Source: Actinophytocola xinjiangensis (GTDB lineage Bacteria > Actinomycetota > Actinomycetes > Mycobacteriales > Pseudonocardiaceae). From it: a DNA stretch of 64,000 nucleotides. Position numbers and translations under genes: made by a program. The notes under the pieces are model-generated. The model saw nothing but the letters and a program-made list of their open reading frames with translations. It did no database searches and was not told the origin of the DNA. Below are positions 27,663-37,248 of the stretch, piece after piece (the stretch's first letter is position 1; the number at the start of each line of letters is the position of its first letter). The stretch covers positions 248,001 through 312,000 of the forward strand of contig NZ_MSIF01000005.1 of assembly GCF_001921215.1 (NCBI RefSeq), written 5' to 3'.

Positions 27663-29432
27663 TTACTCGGCGGTATCCGCCACGTCGAGCCAGAGTTCCT
27701 CCACGCTCGCCTTCTCGGCCAGCACCGTGCGCAGTTCGGCGTCCAGCTTCAGCAGCCGCTCGGGGTCGGTGGCCGCCTCGGCCAGCGCCGCGTGCAGCGA
27801 CTCCTCCTGCTTGGTGAGGGTGTCGAGCCGCCGTTCGAGCCGGGCCAGTTCCTTCTGCGCGGCCCGCCGCTGCGCCGCCGAGGACCGCGTGGCCGGGGGC
27901 GGCGCGGCGGCCGGCGGGGCCGGGACGGCCAGGGCCGCGTCGCGCCGCGCGAGATACTCGTCGATGCCGCCCGGCAGGTGGGTGACCCCGCCCCCGCCGA
28001 GCAGCGCGTACACCGAGTCACAGACCCGCTCGACCAGGTACCGGTCGTGCGAGACGACGACCATCGTGCCGGCCCAGCCGTCGAGCAGGTCCTCCAACTG
28101 CTGGAGGGTGTCGATGTCCAGGTCGTTGGTCGGCTCGTCGAGCAGCAGCACGTTCGGCTCGGCCATCAGCAGCCGCGCCAGCTGCAACCGGCGGCGTTCA
28201 CCGCCGGACAGGTCGGACACCGGCGTCCACTGCTTGGCCGCCGGGAAGCCGAACCGTTCGGCCAGCTGCGAGGCCGACATCTCCTGCTTGCCGAGCGTGA
28301 CCCGCCGCGCGACCTCCTCCACCGCCTCCAGCACGCGCAGCGAGCCGGGCAGGTCGTGCAGTTCCTGGCTCAGGTACGCCAGCCGCACGCTCTGCCCCTC
28401 GATCCGCTTGCCGGAATCGGGCTCCAGGGCGCCGGCCAGCAACTTGAGCAGCGTCGTCTTGCCCGAGCCGTTCACGCCGACCAGGCCGATCCGGTCGCCG
28501 GGACCGATCCGCCAGGTCAGGTCGTCGATCAGGGTGCGGGTGCCGAGGCGGACGGACACGTCCTCCAGTTCGAGGACCGTGCGGCCGAGGCGGCGCTTGG
28601 CGAAGGCCAGCAGCTCCACCGAGTCCCTCGGCGGCGGTACGTCGGCGATCAGCGTCTCGGCCGCCTCGATCCGGTACCGCGGCTTGGACGTGCGGGCCGG
28701 CGGGCCGCGCCGCAGCCACGCCAGCTCCTTGCGGGCCAGGTTGCGCCGCTTCTCCTCCAGCGTCGCCGCCAGCCGGGCGCGTTCGGCCCTGGCGAAGACC
28801 CAGTCGGCATAGCCGCCCTCGTACTGCTCGACCTGGCCGCCGACGACCTCCCAGGTGCGAGTGGCGACCGTGTCCAGGAACCAGCGGTCGTGGGTGACCA
28901 CGACCAGCGCCGTGCGCCGCGCGACCAGGTGGTCGGCGAGCCACCGCACGCCCTCCAGGTCGAGGTGGTTGGTCGGCTCGTCGAGGATCAGCAGGTCCAG
29001 CTCGCGCACCAGGGCCGCCGCCAGCGCCACCCGGCGCCGTTCGCCGCCGGACATCGAGCCGACCGGGCTGTCCACGCCCAGCGCGGTGATCCCCAGGCCG
29101 TCCATGATTCCGCGTGTCCGCGCGTCGGAGGCCCACTCGTGATCGGCGGTCACCCCCAACGGGTCAAGCACCGCGCCACGAACGGTTGACCCCTCGGGCA
29201 GCTCGGTGCGCTGGGTGACGACGGCCTGCCGCAGGTTGCGGCCGCGACTCACCCGGCCATTGTCCGGCGGCACGAGGCCGGCGAGGATCTCCAGCAACGT
29301 CGTCTTGCCGCCGCCGTTGAGCCCGACGACACCGATCCGGTCCCCGACCCCGACACCGAGTGACACGCCGTCAAGCAGCGGTCGCATGCCGTAGCTCTTG
29401 CCGACCGCTTCGAGGTTGACCAGGTTGACCAT
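27663..29432 (-). CDS. ABC-F family ATPase, Uup-like
   Basis: A 589-residue protein with two ABC ATPase domains in one chain and no membrane helices. Walker A motifs are GLNGGGKTT and GVNGSGKTT, the signatures LSGGERRR and MSGGERRR, and the Walker B motifs LLILDEPTNHLD and VLLLDEPTNDLD. The C-terminal 75 residues form a charged coiled coil (ARLERRLDTLTKQEESL) typical of Uup. ABC-F proteins act on ribosomes, as translation factors or in antibiotic protection, not in transport. Nothing here points to a specific resistance. It is 23 bp downstream of ispE. Confidence 0.93.
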   Translation of the reverse strand: MVNLVNLEAVGKSYGMRPLLDGVSLGVGVGDRIGVVGLNGGGKTTLLEILAGLVPPDNGRVSRGRNLRQAVVTQRTELPEGSTVRGAVLDPLGVTADHEWASDARTRGIMDGLGITALGVDSPVGSMSGGERRRVALAAALVRELDLLILDEPTNHLDLEGVRWLADHLVARRTALVVVTHDRWFLDTVATRTWEVVGGQVEQYEGGYADWVFARAERARLAATLEEKRRNLARKELAWLRRGPPARTSKPRYRIEAAETLIADVPPPRDSVELLAFAKRRLGRTVLELEDVSVRLGTRTLIDDLTWRIGPGDRIGLVGVNGSGKTTLLKLLAGALEPDSGKRIEGQSVRLAYLSQELHDLPGSLRVLEAVEEVARRVTLGKQEMSASQLAERFGFPAAKQWTPVSDLSGGERRRLQLARLLMAEPNVLLLDEPTNDLDIDTLQQLEDLLDGWAGTMVVVSHDRYLVERVCDSVYALLGGGGVTHLPGGIDEYLARRDAALAVPAPPAAAPPPATRSSAAQRRAAQKELARLERRLDTLTKQEESLHAALAEAATDPERLLKLDAELRTVLAEKASVEELWLDVADTAE

Positions 29433-29455
29433 GACGCGTCCACGCTACCGGCGGC

Positions 29456-30418
29456 TCAGGCGTGCACCTGCGGCGGGAGGGGACGCGGCTCGTCGTCGTT
29501 CACCACGCGCGCACCCGGCACCGGCCCGTGCACCACCCGCACCGTGCGGCACACGCCCGCCCCGGACAGCTCCGCCGCCACCCGCACGGCGTCGTCGGCG
29601 TCCGCGCACAGGAACGCACACGTCGGCCCTGACCCGGACACGATGCCGGCCAGCGCACCGGCGCTCACCCCGGCGCGCAGCGTGCGGCGCAGCCCCGGCC
29701 GCAGCGACACCGCCGCCGCCTGCAGATCGTTGCCCAGCAGCAACGCCAGCTGGCGGGCGTCGCCGGAGGCCAGCGCCTCCAGCACCGGCTCGACCGCGCC
29801 CACCCTCGGCGGCTCGCCGGCCCCCCGCAGCCGGTCCAGCTCGCCGTACACCTTCGGCGTGGCCAGCCCGCCCCTGGCGAAGGCCAGCACCCAGTGGAAG
29901 GTGTGCCGGCTGAGCACCGGCACGATCCGCTCGCCCCGGCCGGTGCCCAGCGCGGTGCCACCGTGCAGCATGAACGGCACGTCGCTGCCCAGGGCCGCGG
30001 CGACCGTGCCCAGCTCGTCGCGGCTGATCTCCAGCTTCCACAGGTTCGCCAGGCCGACCAGGGTCGCCGCCGCGTCCGCGCTGCCGCCGGCCATACCGCC
30101 CGACACCGGAATGCCCTTGCGGATCAGCACCCGCACCTTGGGCTCGTCGGCGTCCTTGCCGGCGTAGCGGGCCAGCTCCTCCACCGCCCGCCACGCCAGG
30201 TTCGCGCCGTCGGTCGGCACCGCCGCCGCGCCCTCGCCCTGGACCTCGACCCCCGGCTCGTCGGCGATCGCCACCGTCACGTCGTCGGTCAGCGACAACG
30301 ACTGGAAGATCGTCGCCAGCTCGTGGAAGCCGTCCTTGCGTACCTCACCGACCGCGAGGTGGAGATTCACCTTGGACGGGACGCGAACGGTGACCGGGCG
30401 AGGCACGACAGCGAGCAC
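29456..30418 (-). CDS. ispE: 4-diphosphocytidyl-2-C-methyl-D-erythritol kinase
   Basis: A 320-residue GHMP kinase. [21 protein letters not shown] at the N-terminus, the phosphate loop [21 protein letters not shown] and the C-terminal [13 protein letters not shown] identify IspE. It phosphorylates CDP-ME in the MEP pathway to isoprenoids. In most actinobacteria ispE follows ksgA directly; here the SAM-riboswitch/MetN-like cassette lies between them and ends 38 bp upstream of this gene, so ispE may read through from it. Confidence 0.95.
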   Translation of the reverse strand: MLAVVPRPVTVRVPSKVNLHLAVGEVRKDGFHELATIFQSLSLTDDVTVAIADEPGVEVQGEGAAAVPTDGANLAWRAVEELARYAGKDADEPKVRVLIRKGIPVSGGMAGGSADAAATLVGLANLWKLEISRDELGTVAAALGSDVPFMLHGGTALGTGRGERIVPVLSRHTFHWVLAFARGGLATPKVYGELDRLRGAGEPPRVGAVEPVLEALASGDARQLALLLGNDLQAAAVSLRPGLRRTLRAGVSAGALAGIVSGSGPTCAFLCADADDAVRVAAELSGAGVCRTVRVVHGPVPGARVVNDDEPRPLPPQVHA

Positions 30419-30456
30419 GAGCCCAGCCTACGGCGCCCGTGCCCGGCCACCACAGG

Positions 30457-31458
30457 TCAGGCGACCGCCAGCTCCCGGACCGACTGCCGGTGCACCGACG
30501 CGCCGCGCTCGGCCAGCCAGCCCAGCGCCGCGTCGGCCCCGAAGCCGTGCAGGCCGAGCCGGAACCGGGCCACCGGCGTCTCACCGATCTTGGTGACCCC
30601 GCCGCCGACCACCGCGATGTCGGTGCCGTAGCGGCTGGTCGCCTCGGGCAGCAGCGAACCGACCGCCGCGAACCCGATCAGCACCACGTCCGCCACACCC
30701 GCGTACCCGCCCGGTACCGGCTCGTCGATCGCCGGCAGCACCGCCCGCGCGACCAGGCTGTCCTGGTCGCCGACCAGCTCCAGCAGCCGCCCGCTCTCCA
30801 CCAGCCGGCCGTGTTCGAGCACCGCCACGTCGTCGGCGATCCGCCGCACCACGCTGGTGTCCTGGGTGGCGACCAGCACGGTCGCGCCCAGCTCCGCGCG
30901 GGCCCGGTCGAGCACCGCGAGCACCCCGGCGGCGCCGTCGGCGTCCAGCCCGGCGGTCGGGTCGTCGGCGAGCACGACGGTCGGGTCACCGACCAGCGCC
31001 CGCGCCACCGCCACCCGCTGGCGCTGGCCGGCGCTCAGCTCCGCCGGATAGGTCCCCGCCCGGTCGGTCAGCCCGACCAGGTCCAGCACCTTGCCGACGC
31101 GCTCACGGCGCGCCGGGCCGTCCATGCCGGCCTGCTCCAGCGGCACCGCGATGTTGCCGGCGGCCGTGCGCTGCCCCAGCAGCGACTCGCCGGTCGGCAC
31201 GACACCGATCCGCGACCGCGCGACCCGCAGGCTGCGCTCGTCGAGCATGCCGGTGTTGCGGCCGTCGAAACGGAACACGCCGCTGTCCGGGCGTTCGCGC
31301 AGCGACAGCACCCGCGCGAGGGTCGACTTGCCGGCACCGGCCGGGCCGACCACGCCGGCCACGACACCGGCCGGTACGTCGAGGGTGACGTCGTCGAGGG
31401 CCACGACCGAGCCGGAAGTACTTCGGAAGGACTTGCTGAGGTTCTCCAGGGTGATCAC
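30457..31458 (-). CDS. Orphan MetN-like protein with degenerate ATPase motifs and a C-terminal NIL domain
   Basis: A 333-residue protein aligned by eye to MetN over its whole length. Walker A is intact (GPAGAGKST) and the signature is LSAGQRQR. The Q-loop reads GVVPTGESLL where MetN has FQ, Walker B ends ADD where MetN has DE, and the H-switch reads ATQDTS where MetN has THEM. So three catalytic-cycle residues are replaced. Residues about 255-333 match the methionine-binding NIL domain (ARFRLGLHGFGADAALGWLAERGA). No MetI permease or MetQ binding protein is nearby. Start: GTG at 31458 with ctggag upstream. It sits downstream of a SAM-I riboswitch and a leader peptide. Inference: a methionine-sensing regulatory ATPase, or a slow motor with permease genes elsewhere. 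Confidence 0.85.
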   Translation of the reverse strand: MITLENLSKSFRSTSGSVVALDDVTLDVPAGVVAGVVGPAGAGKSTLARVLSLRERPDSGVFRFDGRNTGMLDERSLRVARSRIGVVPTGESLLGQRTAAGNIAVPLEQAGMDGPARRERVGKVLDLVGLTDRAGTYPAELSAGQRQRVAVARALVGDPTVVLADDPTAGLDADGAAGVLAVLDRARAELGATVLVATQDTSVVRRIADDVAVLEHGRLVESGRLLELVGDQDSLVARAVLPAIDEPVPGGYAGVADVVLIGFAAVGSLLPEATSRYGTDIAVVGGGVTKIGETPVARFRLGLHGFGADAALGWLAERGASVHRQSVRELAVA

Positions 31459-31551
31459 GATGCGCTCCAGTCAGGCGCGAGCGGAAACTCGCATGCCAGG
31501 TGAGCCCGGTGAAGGGCTGGGGGGATGTCGGGAGGTCCGGGTGGTGCTGAA

Positions 31552-31635
31552 TCAGCTGGTTGAGCACCCGGGACGACAGCCCGTGACCGTGCGCCGGCAC
31601 TGGTCGATGACCCGCCTGGTCGTGAGCATGACCAT
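31552..31635 (-). CDS. 27-residue leader peptide under the SAM riboswitch
   Basis: An ATG at 31635 with GGAGGAG at 31650-31644 opens MVMLTTRRVIDQCRRTVTGC and continues RPGCSTS to TGA at 31552. It resembles the short actinobacterial leader peptides with an LTxRRxID/VD core and cysteines that precede sulfur-metabolism operons. It has two Met and three Cys codons, no run of either. Its Shine-Dalgarno overlaps the 3' strand of the riboswitch P1 helix, so SAM should shut off its translation directly. The MetN-like gene starts 93 bases after its stop, too far for simple coupling; control may work through Rho or the intervening RNA. Confidence 0.7.
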   Translation of the reverse strand: MVMLTTRRVIDQCRRTVTGCRPGCSTS

Positions 31636-31647
31636 CGCTCTCACTCC

Positions 31648-31733
31648 TCCATCGTTCCTGGCGGTAGCACCTGCTCTCGGCGAGTGGTTGCTGCGGCGTC
31701 TGTGAGCCAGGTCTCTCGGCCGCTCGGGATGGA
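31648..31733 (-). ncRNA. SAM-I (S-box) riboswitch
   Basis: Read on the minus strand, the P1 helix is tccatc (31733-31728) with gatgga (31653-31648), perfectly paired. Inside lie the S-box core blocks in order: gagcggccgagagacctggc, then gcagcaacc, then aggtgctaccgccag, matching the conserved GGCnnNNN, GCAACC and GGTGCTA elements. The 3' strand of P1 overlaps the Shine-Dalgarno of the leader peptide, so I infer translational rather than terminator control. Recognition is by consensus; a covariance-model search would settle it. Confidence 0.85.
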
Positions 31734-31824
31734 TAACCGCACCCAGTCAACCTGACGGTGGGTGCAGATCGCAACGTCCATCCGGTGGATCGCGTGCGGC
31801 GTCACACCGAAGCTGCACCGGAAC

Positions 31825-32685
31825 TCAGCCGGCGACCGCCGCGAGCCGCGCGAAGTCGGCCACCGTGAGCTGCTCGCCCCTGGTCGACGGGTCGATGCCG
31901 GCCGCCTCCAGCAGCTCCCCCGCGCGCGCCGCCGAGCCCGCCCAGCCGGCCAGGGCCGCCCGCAGGGTCTTGCGCCGCTGCGCGAAGGCCGCGTCGACCA
32001 CGGCGAACACCGCCCGCCGGTCACCGGGCGGCGGCTCCCGCCTGGTCAGCAGGACCAGCGCGGAGTCGACGTTGGGCACCGGCCAGAACACCGCACGCGG
32101 CACGGTCGCCACCCGGCGGGCGCAGGCGTACCAGGCGATCTTGGCGCTGGGCACGCCATAGGTGCGGGAGCCGGGGCCGGCGGCCATCCGGTCGGCGACC
32201 TCGGCCTGGACCATCACCAGCGCCCTGGACAGGCTCGGCAGCTCCTCCAGCAGGTGCAGCACCACCGGCACCGAGACGTTGTAGGGCAGGTTGGCCACCA
32301 GGGCGTCCGGCGCGGCACCCAGGCGCCGCGCGCTGACCCGCACGGCGTCGTCCTCGACCACCCGCAGCCGGTCGGCGAGGCCAGGGGCACGGTCGGCGAC
32401 GGTCCGCGGGAGGCGGGCGGCGAGCACCGGGTCGATCTCGACCGCGAGCACCGTCGCGCAGGCCGGCAGCAGCGCCAGGGTCAGCGAACCGAGACCGGGA
32501 CCGACCTCGATCACGACGTCGTCCGGGTCCAGCCCGGCGCTCGACACGATCCGGCGAACCGTGTTCGGGTCGTGCACGAAGTTCTGGCCGAGTCGTTTGG
32601 TCGGCCGGATGTCCAGCTCGCTCGCCAACCGGCGCACGTCAGCCGGCCCGAGCAGGGAGCTGCTGTCCGTTCCGCCGCGCGCCAC
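31825..32685 (-). CDS. rsmA: 16S rRNA (adenine1518-N6/adenine1519-N6)-dimethyltransferase
   Basis: A 286-residue KsgA/Rsm[22 protein letters not shown] is the N-terminal signature, [16 protein letters not shown] binds SAM, and [14 protein letters not shown] carries the catalytic NLPY. It dimethylates two adjacent adenines near the 3' end of 16S rRNA; its loss gives kasugamycin resistance. It is 17 bp downstream of the rpf gene, matching the rpfB-ksgA pair of mycobacteria. Confidence 0.96.
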   Translation of the reverse strand: MARGGTDSSSLLGPADVRRLASELDIRPTKRLGQNFVHDPNTVRRIVSSAGLDPDDVVIEVGPGLGSLTLALLPACATVLAVEIDPVLAARLPRTVADRAPGLADRLRVVEDDAVRVSARRLGAAPDALVANLPYNVSVPVVLHLLEELPSLSRALVMVQAEVADRMAAGPGSRTYGVPSAKIAWYACARRVATVPRAVFWPVPNVDSALVLLTRREPPPGDRRAVFAVVDAAFAQRRKTLRAALAGWAGSAARAGELLEAAGIDPSTRGEQLTVADFARLAAVAG

Positions 32686-32702
32686 CGGGCGAGCTTAGTG
32701 CC

Positions 32703-34265
32703 CTACTGGGGCAGGCCGAGCTTCTGGGAGCAGTGCGGCCAGGAGGCGTAGCTGCCGCCGTTGGCGTCGCGCAGCTTGGTGGCGATGGCGATCTGCTGCT
32801 CGCGGGTGGCCTGGTGGGCGTAGGGGGCATACTGCTCGCCGCCGTAGGCGTCCCAGGTGCCGTCGCTGAACTGCAGGCCGCCGTAGAAGCCGTTGCCGGT
32901 GTTGATCGCCCAGTTGCCGGTCGACTCGCACTGCGCGAGCGCGTCCCAGACCTCGCCGTCGGAGATCACCGGCTGCGGGGGCTGCTTGGTGCCGATGCGG
33001 ATGATCTTCGGCTTCGGCTTCTTGGTGACCTTGGAGCCGATCTCCTCGCGGGCGATCTCCTTGCCGTTCTTCACCGTGATCCGGTAGGTGGCAATGCGCT
33101 CGCCCGGGGCACCCTCGTCGAGGACGACCTCGGTGCCCTTCTCGGCGTTGGGGTCCTCGACCTCCTGGACCGGCGCCGGCACCTTCTCGGTCTTGTTGAC
33201 CACGGTCACGCCGTTGCGGGTGATCCGCACCTCGGCGCCGGTGGTGATCGTGAGGTTGCCGCCGGGGGTGACGGTGTCGTCCTTGCCCAGCTTGATGTTC
33301 AGCTCGGCGAGCAGTTCGTCGACGGTGACCGCAGTGGTCTCCATCGGCCGGGGCTTGTTGCCGCCGTCGAACAGGGTGATGTTCTTGAGGGTCTTGATCT
33401 CCATCGAGAGCCCGGACAGCGGGACCGAGCTGTTCATCTCGTGGGACATCCACGCGCCGTCGACCGACACGTTGGCGGCCTTGAGGGCCTCCTCGACGGT
33501 CGTGGCGCGCACCCAGAACTCGCGCTTCTCGCCGTCGACCGTCACGTGCAGCTGACGGCCGCGCTGCAGCACGATCGTGCCGCCGTCGTTGATGCTGGCC
33601 TGCGGCGATGGGGACAGCGCGTCGTGGCTGCCGACAGCGAGGCCCTCGTCCTCCAGCACCTCGCCGACGGTCGCCGCGTAGGTGTTGACCTCGTGCGACT
33701 TGCCGTCGATGTCGACGGTGACCGACTTGTTCATCGTGATCGCCGCGGCACCGCCGCCGATCATCGAGACCAGGATCGAGGCCAGCGTGGCCTTCAGAAC
33801 GGTCTTCTTCCACCGCTTGATGCCGGTGGCCAGACCCGGTTGGTCGTCCTCCGGTTCGACGGTGTCGGGCAGCCGGCGGACCCGGGGCAGCCCGGGGACC
33901 TCGGACAGGTCGTCCGGGATGACGGGCAGGACGGTCGTCTCGGCGTTGATCAGCCGGATGAGCTCGTCGACGTCGACGTTCGCGACGGCCATCAGCTCGT
34001 CGGCCTGGGGGCCGAGGGCGACGCGCACGTCGTCGGGGGTGATGGCGATCGAGCCGGAGTAGGCGTCGAGATCAGCCTCGGGGAGCTGCCCGTAGGCGGC
34101 GCTGCCCTGCTGGTAGAAGTCCGGGAACTCCGAGCGCCAGGCCCGGAAGTCCTCGTCCAGGACAGCGGTCGCGGTGGCCGCCGGTGCCTCGACGGGGGTG
34201 AACCAGTCGGTGTCGGCGAAACCGTTGCCGAATCCGTCGTGGTCGCCGGATCTGTATCCGCTCAC
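32703..34265 (-). CDS. Resuscitation-promoting factor, RpfB-type
   Basis: A 520-residue protein. Residues 1-145 are acidic and cytoplasmic in character, and a transmembrane helix follows near 160-180 ([19 protein letters not shown]). Three DUF348 repeats come next (for example [19 protein letters not shown]), then a G5 domain ([20 protein letters not shown]). The C-terminal Rpf transglycosylase-like domain ([34 protein letters not shown]) has the catalytic glutamate in CEST. Rpf proteins cleave peptidoglycan and wake dormant cells. The cytoplasmic N-terminus is far longer than the roughly 30 residues of M. tuberculosis RpfB. The GTG at 34265 has GGAGG 10 bases upstream. Confidence 0.93.
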   Translation of the reverse strand: MSGYRSGDHDGFGNGFADTDWFTPVEAPAATATAVLDEDFRAWRSEFPDFYQQGSAAYGQLPEADLDAYSGSIAITPDDVRVALGPQADELMAVANVDVDELIRLINAETTVLPVIPDDLSEVPGLPRVRRLPDTVEPEDDQPGLATGIKRWKKTVLKATLASILVSMIGGGAAAITMNKSVTVDIDGKSHEVNTYAATVGEVLEDEGLAVGSHDALSPSPQASINDGGTIVLQRGRQLHVTVDGEKREFWVRATTVEEALKAANVSVDGAWMSHEMNSSVPLSGLSMEIKTLKNITLFDGGNKPRPMETTAVTVDELLAELNIKLGKDDTVTPGGNLTITTGAEVRITRNGVTVVNKTEKVPAPVQEVEDPNAEKGTEVVLDEGAPGERIATYRITVKNGKEIAREEIGSKVTKKPKPKIIRIGTKQPPQPVISDGEVWDALAQCESTGNWAINTGNGFYGGLQFSDGTWDAYGGEQYAPYAHQATREQQIAIATKLRDANGGSYASWPHCSQKLGLPQ

Positions 34266-34461
34266 AGGGTCGTTACCTCCAGAGAATGGCCGTGGGAGAA
34301 CCCGACAACCTCTCGTTCAGGTTCCCCAGGACCGCCTCGTCCTGGCTACGGTCACGGGACAGTAACGGCGACGGGCAGGTTGCGCAAACACTTCGAGGAA
34401 CGAGGTGAGCCCGCTCACGTCCACGAATGGAGTAGTCCGGGGCCCCTGTTCATACCAATGC
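34266..34461 (-). promoter_or_regulatory. Promoter region of rpf with a hairpin after tatD
   Basis: A 196-bp gap. gtgagc-cc-gctcac (34405-34418) is a small hairpin just past the tatD stop and may be its terminator. ccagga-N8-tcctgg lies closer to rpf, in its 5' leader. Actinobacterial rpf genes are often preceded by a c-di-AMP (ydaO) riboswitch; I could not recognise one here. Confidence 0.35.
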
Positions 34462-35319
34462 TCACCCCTCGCGACCCCTCAGTTCACGCGCCGTGACGGC
34501 CGGCAGACGGAAAACCCGTTGCGCGTTCGCCGCGACAGCTGCTCCGAGTTCGGCGACATCCGCGCCTCTGAGCTGCGCAAGGTCGCGGAGGGTGTAGGCG
34601 GCGCAGTACGGCTCGCCCGGCCGGCCCCGGAACGGGTGCGGGGTGAGGAACGGCGCGTCGGTCTCCACCAGCAACTGGTAAGTGGGAATGTGAACCGCGG
34701 CCTCACGCAGCGCCCGCGCGTTGCGAAATGTCACGGTTCCGGCGAGCGACAGGACGTACCCGCGGTCCACACACCGCCGGGCGAACTCGAGGTCCCCGGA
34801 GAAGCAGTGGAACACCACCGTCTCCGGCGGCCCCTCGGCCTCCAGAACCCGCCAGATGTCCTCGTGCGCGTCCCGGTCGTGGATCATCAGCGGCTTGCCG
34901 ACCCGCTTGGCGAGGTCGATGTGCCACCGGAACGCCTCCTCCTGCGCGGCCGGCGGCGAGTAGTCCCAGTAGAAGTCCAGCCCGGTCTCGCCGACCGCCA
35001 CCACCCGGTCCCGCCCCGCCAGCTCCGCCACCACGGCCCGGTCCTGCTCGGAGAACACCGCCGTGCGCGTCGGATGCACCGCCACGGCCGCGAACACCCG
35101 CTCGTCCCAGGTGGCCGCCTCGGCGGCCCACCGCGCCGCCGTGAGGTCGTTGGCGACCGTCACGACCCGCCCGACGCCCACGGCCGCCGCCCGGTCCAGC
35201 ATGGCGGTCACGTCGGCCGCGTCCTTCGCCCCGCACGCGTCCAGGTGCGTGTGCGCGTCCACGATCTCGACCGGCAACGGCTCGTCGGGCGCCGGCGCCT
35301 TCGGTTTCGACCTGTTCAC
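34462..35319 (-). CDS. TatD-family deoxyribonuclease
   Basis: A 285-residue TIM-barrel metal hydrolase. DAHTHLDACG holds the first metal ligands, VGETGLDFYWDYSPP the glutamate, then HDRDAHED, VVFHCFSGD and LVETDAPFLTPHPFRG. TatD proteins are 3'-5' exonucleases in DNA repair or quality control. The GTG at 35319 has GAGGAGAGG upstream and begins close to the barrel; the longer frame to 35976 reads through metG in another frame and is artefactual. It lies between metG and rpf, as in mycobacteria. Confidence 0.92.
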   Translation of the reverse strand: MNRSKPKAPAPDEPLPVEIVDAHTHLDACGAKDAADVTAMLDRAAAVGVGRVVTVANDLTAARWAAEAATWDERVFAAVAVHPTRTAVFSEQDRAVVAELAGRDRVVAVGETGLDFYWDYSPPAAQEEAFRWHIDLAKRVGKPLMIHDRDAHEDIWRVLEAEGPPETVVFHCFSGDLEFARRCVDRGYVLSLAGTVTFRNARALREAAVHIPTYQLLVETDAPFLTPHPFRGRPGEPYCAAYTLRDLAQLRGADVAELGAAVAANAQRVFRLPAVTARELRGREG

Positions 35320-35387
35320 GGCCTCTCCTCGTCCAGAAAGCAGCTCGCCGCACCGGAGAGGATCCGGTGCGGCGAGAGTGGGTCGGT

Positions 35388-37184
35388 TCAGGCAGGCTCG
35401 ATCGGCGCCCACTCCGGGCCGGTCTCGCCGAGCTTCGGGTCGAGCTTGGCGAACAGCGGCGTCGGCTTGGCCAGCGGGCGGCCGACCTCGATCGGCGTCG
35501 ACTCCCAGCGAGCGGCCTCGGCGGTGTAGTCGCCGGTCAGGATCGGGTTGACCTTGCCGGCGACATCCAGGTCCTCGACGTCGACCAACTCGGGCTGCGA
35601 CGCCCAGGTCCCGGTCCCGCCCAGCGCCTCGTGCACCTTCTGCGCACTGTGCGGCAGGAACGGCGTGAGCAGCGTGTTCGCGTCCTGCACGACCTGCAAC
35701 GCGGTGTGCAGGATGGTGTCCCGCCGCTCCACGTCGTCCTTCTTCTTCCACGGCTCCTGGTCGGAGATGTACTTGTTCGCCGCGCCGACCACCCGCATCG
35801 CCTCGGTGATCCCCGCACGGAACCGCGAACGCGACAGGTGCTCGCCGACCGTGGCGAACGCGTCGGCCGCCTGCCGCTTGAGCGCCTCGTCCTCGGCGGT
35901 CGGCGTGCCGGGCCGGGGCACCGCGCCGACGTTCTTGTGCGCCATCGACACCGCGCGGTTGACCAGGTTGCCCCACTCGTTGGCCAGCTCGAAGTTGATC
36001 CGCCGGACGAACTCGTCCCAGGTGAAGTCGACGTCCTGGGTCTCCGGGCCGGCCGCCGAGATGAAGTACCGCAGCGTGTCCGGGCCGAACTCACGCAGGA
36101 AGTCGCCCAGGTAGATCACCGTGCCGCGCGAGGTGGAGAACTTCGCGCCGCTCATCTTCAGGAACTCGCTGGAGGCGATCTCGGTCGGCAGGTTCAGCAC
36201 GCCGTAGGGCCCCGGCTCGCCGCCCTTGTCACCGGCGCCGTTGTGGCCCAGCAGCAGCGCCGGCCAGATCTGGGCGTGGAAGGTGATGTTGTCCTTGCCC
36301 ATGAAGTACACGGCCTGCGCGTCCGGGTTGTTCCACCACTGCTGCCAGGCGTCCTTGTCCCCGGAACGCCGCGCCCACTCGACACTGGCCGAGAAGTAGC
36401 CGATGACCGCGTCGAACCAGACGTAGAACCGCTTGAGCGGCTGGTCACGCCAGCCGTCGAGCGGGATCGGCACCCCCCAGTCCAGGTCGCGGGTGATCGG
36501 CCGGGGCCGCATGTCGTCGACCAGGTTGCGGGTGAAGTTGAGGACGTTGGGCCGCCAGTCGGTCTTGGTGGACAGCCACTTGCCCAGCGTCTGGGTGAAC
36601 GCCGGCAGGTCGAGGAACAGGTGCTCGGTCTCGACGAACTTCGGCACCTCGCCGTTGATCCGCGACCTCGGCCTGATCAGGTCGGCCGCGTCGAGCTGGT
36701 TGCCGCAGTTGTCGCACTGGTCGCCCCGGGCGCCGTCGTAGCCGCAGATCGGGCAGGTGCCCTCGATGTAGCGGTCGGGCAGGGTGCGGCCGGTCGACGG
36801 GCTGACCGCCCCGGTGGTCGTCCTGGGCTGGATGTAGCCGTTGCGGTGCAGGGCCAGGAAGATCTGCTGGACGACCTCGTAGTGGTTGCCCGTGGTGGTG
36901 CGGGTGTACAGGTCGTAGGTCACGCCCAGCCCGCGCAGGTCCTCGGCGATGACCCGGTGGTACTTGTCGGCGGTCTGCTGCGGCGTCAGGCCCTCCTTGT
37001 CGGCCTGGACCAGGATCGGCGTGCCGTGCTCGTCGCTGCCCGAGACCATCAGCACCCGGTTGCCGGCCATCCGCATGTACCGGGAGAACACGTCGGAGGG
37101 GACGCCGATACCGGACACGTGACCGATGTGGCGGGGGCCGTTGGCATAGGGCCAGGCCACCGCGGTCAACACGGGGATGCTCAT
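35388..37184 (-). CDS. metG: Methionyl-tRNA synthetase
   Basis: A 598-residue class I synthetase. [18 protein letters not shown] contains the HIGH motif, [17 protein letters not shown] the zinc knuckle, and [13 protein letters not shown] the KMSKS-like loop. The anticodon-binding helical domain follows. No C-terminal EMAP-type tRNA-binding domain is present, as usual for this length. It charges tRNA-Met with methionine. It precedes tatD by 68 bp. Confidence 0.97.
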   Translation of the reverse strand: MSIPVLTAVAWPYANGPRHIGHVSGIGVPSDVFSRYMRMAGNRVLMVSGSDEHGTPILVQADKEGLTPQQTADKYHRVIAEDLRGLGVTYDLYTRTTTGNHYEVVQQIFLALHRNGYIQPRTTTGAVSPSTGRTLPDRYIEGTCPICGYDGARGDQCDNCGNQLDAADLIRPRSRINGEVPKFVETEHLFLDLPAFTQTLGKWLSTKTDWRPNVLNFTRNLVDDMRPRPITRDLDWGVPIPLDGWRDQPLKRFYVWFDAVIGYFSASVEWARRSGDKDAWQQWWNNPDAQAVYFMGKDNITFHAQIWPALLLGHNGAGDKGGEPGPYGVLNLPTEIASSEFLKMSGAKFSTSRGTVIYLGDFLREFGPDTLRYFISAAGPETQDVDFTWDEFVRRINFELANEWGNLVNRAVSMAHKNVGAVPRPGTPTAEDEALKRQAADAFATVGEHLSRSRFRAGITEAMRVVGAANKYISDQEPWKKKDDVERRDTILHTALQVVQDANTLLTPFLPHSAQKVHEALGGTGTWASQPELVDVEDLDVAGKVNPILTGDYTAEAARWESTPIEVGRPLAKPTPLFAKLDPKLGETGPEWAPIEPA

Positions 37185-37248
37185 GTCGGCTTAGCCTACG
37201 GAGAGGGACCCGTCCGGATCGAACGGGTTGACGCATTCGGGAGGGCTC

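Noticed and set aside
31103-31774. 223-residue frame covering the riboswitch
   Set aside because: It would translate through the aptamer and lies in another frame of the MetN-like gene.
34266-34461. c-di-AMP (ydaO) riboswitch before rpf
   Set aside because: Expected by family but I could not match its conserved core blocks.
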